From NCBI RefSeq assembly GCF_943372915.1, contig NZ_CALSAN010000017.1:1-64000 (forward strand): DNA of 64,000 nucleotides. The letters are read 5' to 3'. The position numbers and the translations under genes were made by a program. Position 1 is the stretch's first letter. The number at the start of each line of letters is the position of its first letter. This DNA is from Ferrovibrio terrae_A (lineage in GTDB: Bacteria > Pseudomonadota > Alphaproteobacteria > Ferrovibrionales > Ferrovibrionaceae). Of the stretch, positions 27,978 to 36,446 are shown in pieces. The notes under the pieces are model-generated. The model saw only the letters and a list, made by a program, of their open reading frames with translations, did not search any database and had not been told where the DNA came from.

Positions 27978-28988
27978 TCAGAGATAGCTGCCGGCCAGCG
28001 TGAAAACCGTGCCGTTGAGGCCCAGTTTGAAGCGCGCCACCCCGGCGCCGCGCTGGGTATCCACCCCGCCTAGATCGAAATCGGTGACGCCCTGGCCCTG
28101 CAGGGTCAGCACCGCCTGCCACAGCAGCCGGTAATGCGCCTTCACCAGGCGGCCGGCCTCGTTGCTCCAGCCCATCGCATAGGTGGCGGCGTTGCCATGG
28201 CGCAGCACCAGGATGCCGGCAATCGGCCGCACCCGGCCCAGATGGGGGCCGGCATGGGCCCAGAACAGCAGGGCGTCTTCACCGGCCAGTCCGATCTGGG
28301 GTGCGGTTTTCGCCGCCTCGGCGAAGGCGGCGTAGAATTTTGCATCGGGCCCGAGGAAGCCGGCCTCCAGCCGGTGGCGGGCATGCTCGCCCAGCAGGGC
28401 GGCGAAAGCCTCCGGGTTCCAGCTGCCGGCGGCGACGCTGGCAGTCTCCAGCAGCAGCGCCGACTTCTCCGCCGTCTTGAGCATGTTGCGCCATTTGCTG
28501 TCGAGATTGGCGCGCAGCCGGTCTTTGGCGGGGCGCAGGTCATACCGGATCGAGGAATAGCCGGTCATCATCGGGCGCAGGCCCAGTTGCGCCAGCGCAG
28601 CTTCTGACTCGCGGCCGCCATTCATCTCGGGCAGCCACCAGAGCAGGCAGCGCCGGCGCCAGGGATAGGCGGCGCGGATCAGCGCCAGCGCCGCATCGCG
28701 CTCATCGCGCGATACACCCGCCACGAATAACGGCCCGCGCACCAGCCGCACGAAGCGGCCCACGGATCCGATCTGTCGTACGAAGGCCTGCGCCAGGCCG
28801 GCCAGGCTGCCGTCACTGCGGCGGATCAGCCAGCGTTCGGGCCGCACCTTGCCCTGTGTGGCCGCCGCCGTGGCTTCGCCATAGCACCAGCTCTGTTCCA
28901 GCACGCTGAGCCGCAGGGTGGCTTCGGCGGCGGCCCAGTCGGCCGGCGTGGCACAGGGCTCCAGCCGCATGTCAGGCGCGGTCATCAT
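27978..28988 (-). CDS. FemAB/GNAT-like acyltransferase
   Basis: A 336-residue protein with the doubled GNAT fold of FemAB-type enzymes. Indicators are SVLEQSWCYGEATAAA at the start, the central SKWRNMLKTAEKSALLLE, GILVLRHGNAATYAMGWSN and the end DFDLGGVDTQRGAGVARFK. In Gram-positives such enzymes add amino acids to lipid II; in Gram-negatives they often act on exopolysaccharide or lipid substrates. Its ATG overlaps the stop of the upstream PAS_5 gene (ATGA), so the two are co-translated. Confidence 0.8.
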   Translation of the reverse strand: MMTAPDMRLEPCATPADWAAAEATLRLSVLEQSWCYGEATAAATQGKVRPERWLIRRSDGSLAGLAQAFVRQIGSVGRFVRLVRGPLFVAGVSRDERDAALALIRAAYPWRRRCLLWWLPEMNGGRESEAALAQLGLRPMMTGYSSIRYDLRPAKDRLRANLDSKWRNMLKTAEKSALLLETASVAAGSWNPEAFAALLGEHARHRLEAGFLGPDAKFYAAFAEAAKTAPQIGLAGEDALLFWAHAGPHLGRVRPIAGILVLRHGNAATYAMGWSNEAGRLVKAHYRLLWQAVLTLQGQGVTDFDLGGVDTQRGAGVARFKLGLNGTVFTLAGSYL

Positions 28989-29530
28989 GCCACAGGCAGG
29001 CCGACATGGCCGGAGGGGCGCTTGGCGAAAATCTGGCAGGCCATCAGGATGTCGACGGTTTCATGGTCGCTGGCCAGCGGCAGCCAGATCGCCTCGTAAT
29101 CGTACCAGCGTTCATCATAGAACTGCTTGTTATGCACCAGCAGCGGCATCGGATCGCGCGCCAGCATCTCCAGCCGGCCGAGCAGCAGGGCGCGGTATTG
29201 CAGCAGCGGCAGCTCATCCAGCCATTTTCCGGTGTGGTCGAAACCATCGCGCGCCACAATGGCCGAGCCGATCAGGCGGTAGCGGAAACGCAGGCTGCCC
29301 GGCACCGGCGTATCGCGATGCACGTCGAACATGGTGATGCCGCCGAGTGCGTATTTCATCTCGATGGGGTCGAGATCCTGGCGCGCCGGAAAACGATGGC
29401 TGCCGCGGCGGCTCTGCCAGTAATCGTAGAGCTGGCCGATGGCCGGTTCGCGGCAGTCGGCCGCCGTGAAGTCGCGGCGCAGCAGACTGGCGGTCGAAAA
29501 GGTGGAGCGGCCGGGGGCAGCGTTGGTCAT
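28985..29530 (-). CDS. PAS_5 domain protein (copy 1 of 3)
   Basis: A 181-residue protein consisting of one PAS_5-type domain: LYDYWQSRRGSHRFPARQDL, LRFRYRLIGSAIVARDG, GKWLDELP and YEAIWLPLASDHETVDIL. No output domain or membrane span is present. ATG 29530 begins the conserved part; a longer frame lacks support. Two shorter relatives lie in tandem at 38758-39827. The family is common in Rhodospirillales with several copies per genome, and its function is unknown; ligand sensing is inferred from the fold. Confidence 0.82.
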   Translation of the reverse strand: MTNAAPGRSTFSTASLLRRDFTAADCREPAIGQLYDYWQSRRGSHRFPARQDLDPIEMKYALGGITMFDVHRDTPVPGSLRFRYRLIGSAIVARDGFDHTGKWLDELPLLQYRALLLGRLEMLARDPMPLLVHNKQFYDERWYDYEAIWLPLASDHETVDILMACQIFAKRPSGHVGLPVA

Positions 29531-29628
29531 GGCTGCCAGCTTTGGCGGGTTGTCTGCAGCCTGTAAAGCATGCGTCGGATTTACAGGATGACTTTGCCGT
29601 TTTTGCGGCCCTGGGATACATAACCTGC

Positions 29629-29820
29629 ATGGCCCGTCCCGCGCGCATTCATGGCATGGTGATCCCCGCACCGCGGTTTACCCGCTGGGCGCTGGTGTAT
29701 TTCCTCAAATACCTGCTGCTGCCCGGCCTGCTGGTGCTGCTGGCGCTGGATATCGCGCTGTATTTTGTGTTCCGCGACTGGCTCGGCGCCTGCTACGGCG
29801 TGCTCTGCTTCCTGCAGTAA
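29629..29820 (+). CDS. small single-span membrane protein
   Basis: A 63-residue protein: a short basic N-terminus (MARPARIHGMVIPAPRFTRW) and one long hydrophobic segment (LKYLLLPGLLVLLALDIALYFVF). A terminator follows 2 bases after the stop, which supports a real gene. It is divergent from the PAS_5 gene, and its ATG lies about 100 bases from that start. No family recognised. Confidence 0.5.
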   Translation: MARPARIHGMVIPAPRFTRWALVYFLKYLLLPGLLVLLALDIALYFVFRDWLGACYGVLCFLQ

Positions 29821-29822
29821 CG

Positions 29823-29855
29823 AAAAACGCCCGCGCTTGCGGCACGGGCGTTTTT
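29823..29855. terminator. bidirectional intrinsic terminator
   Basis: An 11-base-pair stem (AAAAACGCCCG / CGGGCGTTTTT) with an 11-base loop. The T5 and A5 flanks give a T run in both directions, so it can end the small membrane gene on the plus strand and the tRNA-Ala transcript on the minus strand. Confidence 0.85.
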
Positions 29856-29877
29856 GGAAGGATCTGCCAAAAGGATT

Positions 29878-29953
29878 TGGTGGAGCCAAGCGGGATCGAA
29901 CCGCTGACCTCCTGCATGCCATGCAGGCGCTCTCCCAGCTGAGCTATGGCCCC
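29878..29953 (-). tRNA. tRNA-Ala (anticodon GGC)
   Basis: On the minus strand, the 76-base sequence folds as a full cloverleaf. The acceptor is GGGGCCA paired with TGGCTCC, the D arm is AGCTCAGCTGGGAGAGC, the anticodon stem CCTGC/GCAGG holds the loop ATGGCAT (anticodon GGC), and the T arm contains GGTTCGATCC. Discriminator A and CCA are encoded. It reads GCC codons, the most used Ala codons in this high-GC genome. Confidence 0.97.
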
Positions 29954-30074
29954 ATAAAATCACGGACTTAGAGGCTTCCTTGCGGTTGCCCGGGGTCCGT
30001 CGGCGGGGGCGGACCATAAGCCGCCCCCCGCCGCTTTGCAAGTGCTTCGTGGCCCGGAAAAGGGCCGCGAATCT

Positions 30075-30401
30075 TCAGCGTTCCTCGGTCTCGTCGGTCG
30101 GGGTCTCGACGTCGATTTCCTCGGCGACGTCGTCTTCCTCGAACTCGTCGGCATCCTCCAGGATGTCGTCGCCCAGGCCGGTATCCTCAACCTCGTCGTC
30201 GATGGCATCCGGCACCACCGCCTTGACCACCGGCTTGGCCTTTTCTTCCACCTTGGCCGGGCGGCGCGAGGATTTCACCAGCGCCTCGGGATTGAATTCG
30301 GTACCGCATTTCGGGCACAGGATCGGCGACTTGCCGAGATCGTAGAATGCAGCGCCACAACTCAGGCAGCGGCGCTTGGTGCCCCATTCGGCTTTAGCCA
30401 T
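30075..30401 (-). CDS. FYDLN acid family zinc-ribbon protein (TIGR02300)
   Basis: A 108-residue protein. The N-terminal half is a zinc ribbon, with RRCLSCGAAFYDLGKSPILC and CPKCGTEFNP giving four Cys ligands and the FYDL signature. The C-terminal half is very acidic (runs of Asp and Glu), typical of this alphaproteobacterial family of unknown function. ATG 30401 has GGAG about 9 bases upstream. It is divergent from aroA, a conserved arrangement in this class. Confidence 0.92.
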   Translation of the reverse strand: MAKAEWGTKRRCLSCGAAFYDLGKSPILCPKCGTEFNPEALVKSSRRPAKVEEKAKPVVKAVVPDAIDDEVEDTGLGDDILEDADEFEEDDVAEEIDVETPTDETEER

Positions 30402-30479
30402 TGAGCAAATCTCCATGTATCGGCGACCGGGAAAACAGGGCCCGGAGGCGGCAGCCGGCCGGCTGGCCGGAGCGGCGCG

Positions 30480-30507
30480 ATTGTGTTAAAGAAGCGCGCC
30501 CTGTCAA
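30480..30507 (-). promoter_or_regulatory. candidate promoter of the FYDLN gene
   Basis: On the minus strand, a perfect TTGACA is followed after 16 bases by CACAAT (four of six to consensus), leaving a leader of about 70 bases before the ATG at 30401. Confidence 0.45.
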
Positions 30508-30564
30508 CCCGTTAACGGCGGGTATTTTTCACCACAGCCGTTTGCCGCCCGGACCATTTCCCCC

Positions 30565-31917
30565 ATGACCGCCAGTTCCGACCAGAAAGCCCGTCCGCTC
30601 CGGTCCCGGCCGGGCACCAAAGGCCTTGCCGGTACCGCTAAAGTGCCGGGCGACAAGTCTATTTCCCACCGGGCCCTGATTTTCGGGGCGCTCAGCGTGG
30701 GTGAGACCCGGGTCAGCGGGCTTTTGGAAGGTGAAGACGTATTACGGACAGCCACCGCCATGCGCGCCATGGGCGCCGAGGTGGAACGGCTGGGCGACGG
30801 CAACTGGAAGGTCTGGGGTGTCGGCGTGGGCGGCCTGAGCGAGCCGGCCGATGTGCTCGACATGGGCAATGCCGGCACCGGCGCCCGCCTGGTTATGGGC
30901 CTGGTCGCCAGCCACGATTTCGCCGCCACCTTCACCGGCGATGCCTCGCTGCGCCGCCGGCCGATGGGCCGGGTGGTTGAGCCGCTGCAGCGCATCGGTG
31001 CGCGCTTTGTCGGCCGCAGCGGCGGGCGGCTGCCTCTGACAGTTGTGGGGACTGCACACCCCCTGCCGATCGAATACGAACTGCCGGTGGCCTCTGCGCA
31101 GGTGAAGACCGCCGTGCTGTTGGCCGGCCTCAACGCGCCCGGGATCACCACGGTGATCGAGCCCGAGCCGACGCGCGACCATACCGAAAACATGCTGCGC
31201 CATTTCGGTGCCACGGTGGAGGTCGAGAAGACCAAGACCGGCGGCCGCATCATCCGCCTGACCGGCCAGCCAGAATTCAAACCCGCCACCATCGCGGTGC
31301 CGGGCGATCCGTCGTCTGCCGCGTTTCCGATGGTGGCGGCGCTCATTGTGCCGGGGTCCGAGATCACGCTGCAGAATGTCGGGCTCAATCCGCTGCGCAT
31401 CGGCCTGTTCGATACGCTGCAGGATATGGGCGCCGATTTCACGCTGAACAATGTGCGCGACGAAGGCGGCGAAAAGGTCGCCGATATCACCATCCGTCAT
31501 TCGAAGCTGAAGGGTATCACCGTGCCGCCGGAGCGCGCGCCCAGCATGATCGACGAATATCCGATCCTGTTCGTGGCCGCCGCCTGTGCCGAAGGCGACA
31601 CCATCGTGCGCGGCGCCAAGGAGCTGCGGGTGAAGGAAAGCGACCGGTTGGCTGTGATGGCGCGCGGCCTGAAGGCCTGTGGCGTCGATCTGGAGGAATA
31701 CGAGGACGGCATCCTGATTCGCGGCAGGGGCAAGCCGCCGCAAGGGGGCGCCAGCATCGAAACCGAACTGGATCACCGCATCGCCATGTCCTTCCTGGTG
31801 CTGGGCATGGCGGCAAAGGATGGTGTCAGCATCGACGATGCCCGCGTGATGGAGACCAGCTTCCCCGGCTTTGCCGACCTGATGCGCCGGCTCGGCGGCG
31901 ACCTGCAGCTGGCCTGA
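30565..31917 (+). CDS. aroA: 3-phosphoshikimate 1-carboxyvinyltransferase (EPSP synthase)
   Basis: A 450-residue enzyme of the shikimate pathway joining PEP to shikimate 3-phosphate. VPGDKSISHRALIFGALS, GEDVLRTATAMRAMGAE, DASLRRRPMGRV, KTAVLLAGLNAPGITTV and the late SIDDARVMETSFPGF are all present. The overall pattern is that of class II EPSP synthases such as CP4. However, the PEP-site segment reads GNAGTGARL with Gly104 where CP4 has Ala100. The usual cmk-rpsA genes do not follow; a formate dehydrogenase operon does. Confidence 0.97.
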   Translation: MTASSDQKARPLRSRPGTKGLAGTAKVPGDKSISHRALIFGALSVGETRVSGLLEGEDVLRTATAMRAMGAEVERLGDGNWKVWGVGVGGLSEPADVLDMGNAGTGARLVMGLVASHDFAATFTGDASLRRRPMGRVVEPLQRIGARFVGRSGGRLPLTVVGTAHPLPIEYELPVASAQVKTAVLLAGLNAPGITTVIEPEPTRDHTENMLRHFGATVEVEKTKTGGRIIRLTGQPEFKPATIAVPGDPSSAAFPMVAALIVPGSEITLQNVGLNPLRIGLFDTLQDMGADFTLNNVRDEGGEKVADITIRHSKLKGITVPPERAPSMIDEYPILFVAAACAEGDTIVRGAKELRVKESDRLAVMARGLKACGVDLEEYEDGILIRGRGKPPQGGASIETELDHRIAMSFLVLGMAAKDGVSIDDARVMETSFPGFADLMRRLGGDLQLA

Positions 31918-32010
31918 TAGAAAACCTCTATCGCCCGACGGAATTGCGATATTGATCCATCCGCCGGGCAGGCGGATGATGGCGCGTCCCAGTCGCCAGC
32001 GCGTTTTCAG

Positions 32011-33696
32011 ATGACCATTGCCACTCCCATGCCCCGCCAGCACCGGTCGGGCCCGCCCAAGGCCGGGCGTTCCGTGCCGCGTGGCCGCCAGGCCTCCGAT
32101 GCTGACCATGCCGCGTTGCGCGCGATCGTGCAGCCTGACGGCCGCCAACCGGATTTTGGGCGCCGCGACCTGCTGATCGAATGCCTGCATGCGATCAACG
32201 ATGCGCGCGGCGGCCTGCCGACCGGTCTGCTGGCGGCATTGGCCGAAGCGATGCGGCTGTCGCTGGCCGAGGTGTATGAGACCGCGACCTTCTACGCGCA
32301 TTTCCGCGTGGTCGAGGCTGACGAACCGGCGCAGACAACGCTGCGCGTCTGCGACAGCCTGAGTTGCTGCATGGCCGGCGCCGATGCGCTGGCGGCACAG
32401 CTGGAAGCCCTTGAGGGTGTGCGTGTCGAACGCGCGCCCTGCATGGGCCAGTGCGACCGTGCACCCTGCGCGGTGCTGGGCAAAAACGTGATCGCGCCGG
32501 CTTCGCTGGAGACGGTGCAGGCCGCCCATGCGGCAGGGGCCGTGGCGCCGGTGCTGCCGCAGTATAAGGGCCTCGCGGCCTATCGCGCGCAGGGCGGCTA
32601 TACGGTGCTGGCGAAACTGCGCAGCGGCGCGCTGACGCGCGAATCCCTGCTGGCCGAGATCGAGGCGGCCAACCTGCGTGGCATGGGCGGCGCCGGTTTT
32701 CCCACCGCACGCAAATGGCGGGCGCTGCTGGCGCAGCCGGGCCCACGACTGCTGGCGGTGAATGGCGACGAGGGCGAGCCCGGCACGCTGAAAGACCGCT
32801 GGCTGCTCGAAACCGATCCGCATGGTTTCCTCGAAGGCCTGCTGATCGCAGCTTTTGTGATCGAGGCGGACGCCGCCTATATCTACCTGCGCGACGAATA
32901 CCCGGCGCTGCATGTGGTGATTGCCGATGAACTGGCAGCGCTGAAAGCCGCCGGCCTGCTGGGCGATCTGCGCATCGAGCTGAGGCGTGGTGCCGGCGCC
33001 TATATCTGCGGCGAAGAGTCGGCGATGCTGGAAAGCATCGAGGGCAAGCGCGGCCTGCCGCGCCAGAAGCCGCCGTTTCCCTTCCAGGTCGGCCTGTTTG
33101 GCCGGCCGACGCTGATCAACAATATCGAGACGCTCTACTGGGTGCCGCAGGTCGCCGACAAGGGGGCGGCCTGGTGGAACAGCCATGGCCGCAACGGCAG
33201 TACGGGCCTGCGCAGCTATTCGGTCTCGGGCCGCGTGCGCAATCCCGGCGTCAAGCTGGCGCCGGCGGGTGTCACCATCACCGAACTGATCGAGGATTTC
33301 TGCGGCGGCATGCTGCCGGGCCACCGCTTCATGGCCTATCTGCCCGGCGGCGCTTCGGGCGGCATCCTGCCCGCCAGCCTGGATCATATTCCGCTCGATT
33401 TCGGCCAGCTGGAAAAATACGGCTGCTTCATCGGCTCGGCCGCCGTGATCGTGCTGTCGGACCAGGATGACGTGAAGGCTGCGGCGCTGAACCTGATGAC
33501 TTTCTTCCGCCACGAATCCTGCGGCCAGTGCACGCCCTGCCGCGTCGGTACCGAAAAGGCCGTGGCGCTGATGGCGCAGCCGACGTGGAACGAGCCGCTG
33601 CTGCGCGATCTGGCACAGGTGATGCGCGATGCCTCGATCTGCGGTCTGGGCCAGGCCGCACCCAATCCGCTGCTCAGCGTGCTGGAGCGGTTCTGA
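32011..33696 (+). CDS. fdsB: NAD-dependent formate dehydrogenase, fused gamma-beta subunit
   Basis: A 561-residue fusion. Residues about 30-165 are NuoE/FdsG-like, with a thioredoxin-fold [2Fe-2S] site (C114, C119, C144, C148). Residues about 190-561 are NuoF/FdsB-like: the FMN and NADH loops LRGMGGAGFPTARKW and NGDEGEPGTLKDRW, then the [4Fe-4S] motif ESCGQCTPCR with the distal Cys in SICGLGQAAP. It passes electrons from the FdsA subunit to NAD+. The N-terminus has about 30 unconserved residues and no clear ribosome site, so the exact start is uncertain. The stop overlaps the fdsA start (TGATG). Confidence 0.93.
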   Translation: MTIATPMPRQHRSGPPKAGRSVPRGRQASDADHAALRAIVQPDGRQPDFGRRDLLIECLHAINDARGGLPTGLLAALAEAMRLSLAEVYETATFYAHFRVVEADEPAQTTLRVCDSLSCCMAGADALAAQLEALEGVRVERAPCMGQCDRAPCAVLGKNVIAPASLETVQAAHAAGAVAPVLPQYKGLAAYRAQGGYTVLAKLRSGALTRESLLAEIEAANLRGMGGAGFPTARKWRALLAQPGPRLLAVNGDEGEPGTLKDRWLLETDPHGFLEGLLIAAFVIEADAAYIYLRDEYPALHVVIADELAALKAAGLLGDLRIELRRGAGAYICGEESAMLESIEGKRGLPRQKPPFPFQVGLFGRPTLINNIETLYWVPQVADKGAAWWNSHGRNGSTGLRSYSVSGRVRNPGVKLAPAGVTITELIEDFCGGMLPGHRFMAYLPGGASGGILPASLDHIPLDFGQLEKYGCFIGSAAVIVLSDQDDVKAAALNLMTFFRHESCGQCTPCRVGTEKAVALMAQPTWNEPLLRDLAQVMRDASICGLGQAAPNPLLSVLERF

Positions 33697-36443
33697 TGAT
33701 CCGCTTCATGCTCGATGGCAAAGCGGTTGAGGCGCAGCCGGGTGAAACCATCTGGCAGGTGGCCAAGCGCAGCGGCACCGATATCCCGCATCTGTGCTAC
33801 ACGCCGCAGCCGGGCTATCGCGCCGATGGCAATTGCCGCGCCTGCATGGTGGAGATCGAAGGCGAGCGCGTGCTGGCGCCGAGCTGCAAGCGGGAACCGG
33901 CCGAGGGCATGAAGGTTGTTTCGGCCAGCGACCGGGCAAAGCGTGCGCGCGAGCTGGTGCTGGAGCTTCTCGTCGCCGACCAGCCGGCGCGCGCCGAAGC
34001 CCATGACGCAGACTCGAAATTCTGGCATTGGGCCGAAGCGCTCAGCGTCACCGAGAGCCGCTTTCCAGCCCGTGAGCAGCAGCCGGCACCGGATCGCAGC
34101 CATGGCGCCATGGCGGTCAATCTGGATGCCTGCATCCAGTGCAATCTCTGCGTCCGCGCCTGCCGCGAGGTGCAGGGCAACGATGTGATCGGCATGGCCT
34201 TCCGTGGCCATCACAGCGAGATCGTGTTCGATTTCCATGATCCGATGGGCGACAGCAGCTGCGTGGCCTGCGGCGAATGCGTGCAGGCCTGCCCGACCGG
34301 CGCGCTGCTGCCGGCCACGCTGGTGGATGCGCAGAACCGCGGCGTCGAGAAGGCGGCCACCGCGATCGACAGCCTGTGCCCCTTCTGCGGTGTCGGCTGC
34401 CAGCTCACCTATCACGTCAAGGATGACAGGATTCAGTATGTCACCGGCAAAGACGGCCCGGCCAATCGCGGGCGGTTGTGCGTCAAGGGCCGCTTCGGCT
34501 TTGACTACATCAATCATCCGCATCGCCTGACCAGGCCGCTGATCCGCAGGGATGGCGTGCCGAAGCGCGGCGATGATGTGGTCGACCCGGCCAACCCGTA
34601 TACGCATTTCCGCGAGGCCAGCTGGGAGGAGGCGCTTGAGCGCGCGGCATCCGGCCTGGTGAAGGTGCGCGACGAGATCGGCCCGCAGGCGATGGCCGGG
34701 TTCGGCTCGGCCAAGGGCTCGAATGAAGAGGCCTATCTGTTCCAGAAGCTGGTGCGCATGGGCTTCGGCACCAACAATGTCGATCACTGCACGCGGCTGT
34801 GCCATGCCTCTTCGGTGGCGGCTTTGATGGAAGGGGTCGGCTCCGCCGCCGTCACCGCGCCGTTTTCGGCCGCCATGGATGCCGAGGTCATCATCGTGAT
34901 CGGCGCCAATCCCACCATCAATCATCCGGTGGCGGCCACCTTCATCAAGAATGCGGTGCGGCAGAACGGCGCCAGGCTGATCGTGATCGACCCGCGCGGC
35001 CAGGCGCTGACCAAATACGCCACGCATCATCTGCGCTTCAAGCCGGGATCGGATGTGGCACTGTTGAATGCGTTGCTGCATGTCATCATCACTGAGGGCC
35101 TGACCAACCCGGCCTATATCCAGCGCTTTGTCGATGGCTTCCCCGATCTGGAACAGGCCGTGCAGGGCGCGACACCGGAGGCCATGGCGCCGCTCTGCGG
35201 CATCGCGCCGGATGTGCTGCGCGACGTGGCGCGGATGTATGCCACTTCGAAGGCCTCAATCATCTTCTGGGGCATGGGCGTGTCGCAGCATGTGCATGGC
35301 ACGGATAACGCCCGCTGCCTTATCGCGCTCGGCCTCATCACCGGCCAGCTCGGCCGGCCCGGCACCGGCCTGCATCCCCTGCGCGGCCAGAACAACGTGC
35401 AGGGCGCGTCCGATGCCGGCCTGATCCCCATGGTGCTGCCGGATTACCAGTCGGTGGAAGATGGCGCCAAACGCGCGGCCTTTGAGGCGGTCTGGGGTGG
35501 CGAGATCGCGCCCAAGCGCGGTCTCACCGTGGTCGAGATCATGACCGCCATTCTGCAGGGCGAGATCCGCGCCATGTATATCATGGGCGAGAATCCGGCG
35601 ATGTCGGACCCCGATGCGACGCATGCGCGCGAGGCGCTGGCCAAGCTCGATCACCTGGTGGTGCAGGATATCTTCCTCACCGAGACCGCCTTCCATGCCG
35701 ATGTGATCCTGCCGGCCTCGGCCTTTGCCGAGAAGGATGGCAGCTTCACCAACACTGACCGCCGGGTGCAGATCGGCCGCGCCGCCTTACATCCGCCTGG
35801 CGATGCCCGGCAGGACTGGCAGCTGGTGCAGGCCATCGCCCAGCGCATGGGGCTGAACTGGTCCTACGCGCATCCCAAGGATGTCTATGCCGAGATGGCA
35901 TCGCTGATGCCTTCGCTCGCCGGCATCGGCTGGGACCGGCTGGAGGCCGAAGGCGCCGTCACCTATCCGCAGGGCCATGAGATCATTTTCGGCGACGGCT
36001 TCCCTACCGCATCCGGGCGCGCCCGCATCGTGCCGACGACCGTCTCGCCGCCGGCCGAACTGCCCGATGCCGCCTATCCGATGGTGCTCAGCACCGGCCG
36101 CCTGCTCGAACACTGGCATACCGGGGCGATGACACGCCGTGCGACACAGCTGGATGCGCTGGAACCCGAGGCCATCGCCATGCTGCATCCGCGCGATGCA
36201 GCAAAGCTGGATGTGTCGGCCGGGCAGATGATCCGCGTTTCCACCCGGCGCGGCGCCATCCAGCTGAAATGCCGCATCGACCGCGATGTGGCCGAGGGCA
36301 TGGTGTTCATCCCGTTCGCCTTCTTCGAGGCGGCGGCGAACCTGCTGACCAACCCACAGCTCGATCCCTTCGGCAAGATTCCGGAATTCAAGTTCTGTGC
36401 GGCCAGGGTCGAGGCGCTGCGCGATGCCGTCACGGCCGAATAG
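33696..36443 (+). CDS. fdsA: formate dehydrogenase alpha subunit, molybdenum/tungsten and Fe-S
   Basis: A 915-residue bis-MGD enzyme oxidising formate to CO2. Cluster ligands in order: a [2Fe-2S] ferredoxin domain (C34, C47, C50, C64), a His-containing segment around SHGAM, two [4Fe-4S] sites (C146/149/152/156 and C189/192/195/199), and the proximal cluster (C228, C231, C235, C262). The catalytic residue is C369 followed by H370 in DHCTRLCHASSV; no in-frame TGA, so this is the cysteine type rather than selenocysteine. The C-terminal MGD-binding domain is complete. No fdsC, fdsD or fdhD gene is adjacent. Confidence 0.96.
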   Translation: MIRFMLDGKAVEAQPGETIWQVAKRSGTDIPHLCYTPQPGYRADGNCRACMVEIEGERVLAPSCKREPAEGMKVVSASDRAKRARELVLELLVADQPARAEAHDADSKFWHWAEALSVTESRFPAREQQPAPDRSHGAMAVNLDACIQCNLCVRACREVQGNDVIGMAFRGHHSEIVFDFHDPMGDSSCVACGECVQACPTGALLPATLVDAQNRGVEKAATAIDSLCPFCGVGCQLTYHVKDDRIQYVTGKDGPANRGRLCVKGRFGFDYINHPHRLTRPLIRRDGVPKRGDDVVDPANPYTHFREASWEEALERAASGLVKVRDEIGPQAMAGFGSAKGSNEEAYLFQKLVRMGFGTNNVDHCTRLCHASSVAALMEGVGSAAVTAPFSAAMDAEVIIVIGANPTINHPVAATFIKNAVRQNGARLIVIDPRGQALTKYATHHLRFKPGSDVALLNALLHVIITEGLTNPAYIQRFVDGFPDLEQAVQGATPEAMAPLCGIAPDVLRDVARMYATSKASIIFWGMGVSQHVHGTDNARCLIALGLITGQLGRPGTGLHPLRGQNNVQGASDAGLIPMVLPDYQSVEDGAKRAAFEAVWGGEIAPKRGLTVVEIMTAILQGEIRAMYIMGENPAMSDPDATHAREALAKLDHLVVQDIFLTETAFHADVILPASAFAEKDGSFTNTDRRVQIGRAALHPPGDARQDWQLVQAIAQRMGLNWSYAHPKDVYAEMASLMPSLAGIGWDRLEAEGAVTYPQGHEIIFGDGFPTASGRARIVPTTVSPPAELPDAAYPMVLSTGRLLEHWHTGAMTRRATQLDALEPEAIAMLHPRDAAKLDVSAGQMIRVSTRRGAIQLKCRIDRDVAEGMVFIPFAFFEAAANLLTNPQLDPFGKIPEFKFCAARVEALRDAVTAE

Positions 36444-36446
36444 CCG

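Noticed and set aside
30742..33513. Minus-strand open frame of 923 residues across aroA and fdsB
   Set aside because: Antisense to two well-supported genes, low-complexity His/Gln/Arg composition, no motif.
33528..33695. Longer fdsA start at 33528
   Set aside because: It would overlap the fdsB cluster-binding region; ATG 33696 overlaps the fdsB stop and begins the ferredoxin domain.
34782..34815. Selenocysteine-type formate dehydrogenase
   Set aside because: The catalytic position is a Cys codon in DHCTRLCH; no in-frame TGA or SECIS-like hairpin is needed.
33384..35081. Minus-strand open frame of 565 residues across fdsA
   Set aside because: Shadow of fdsB-fdsA, same compositional artefact.
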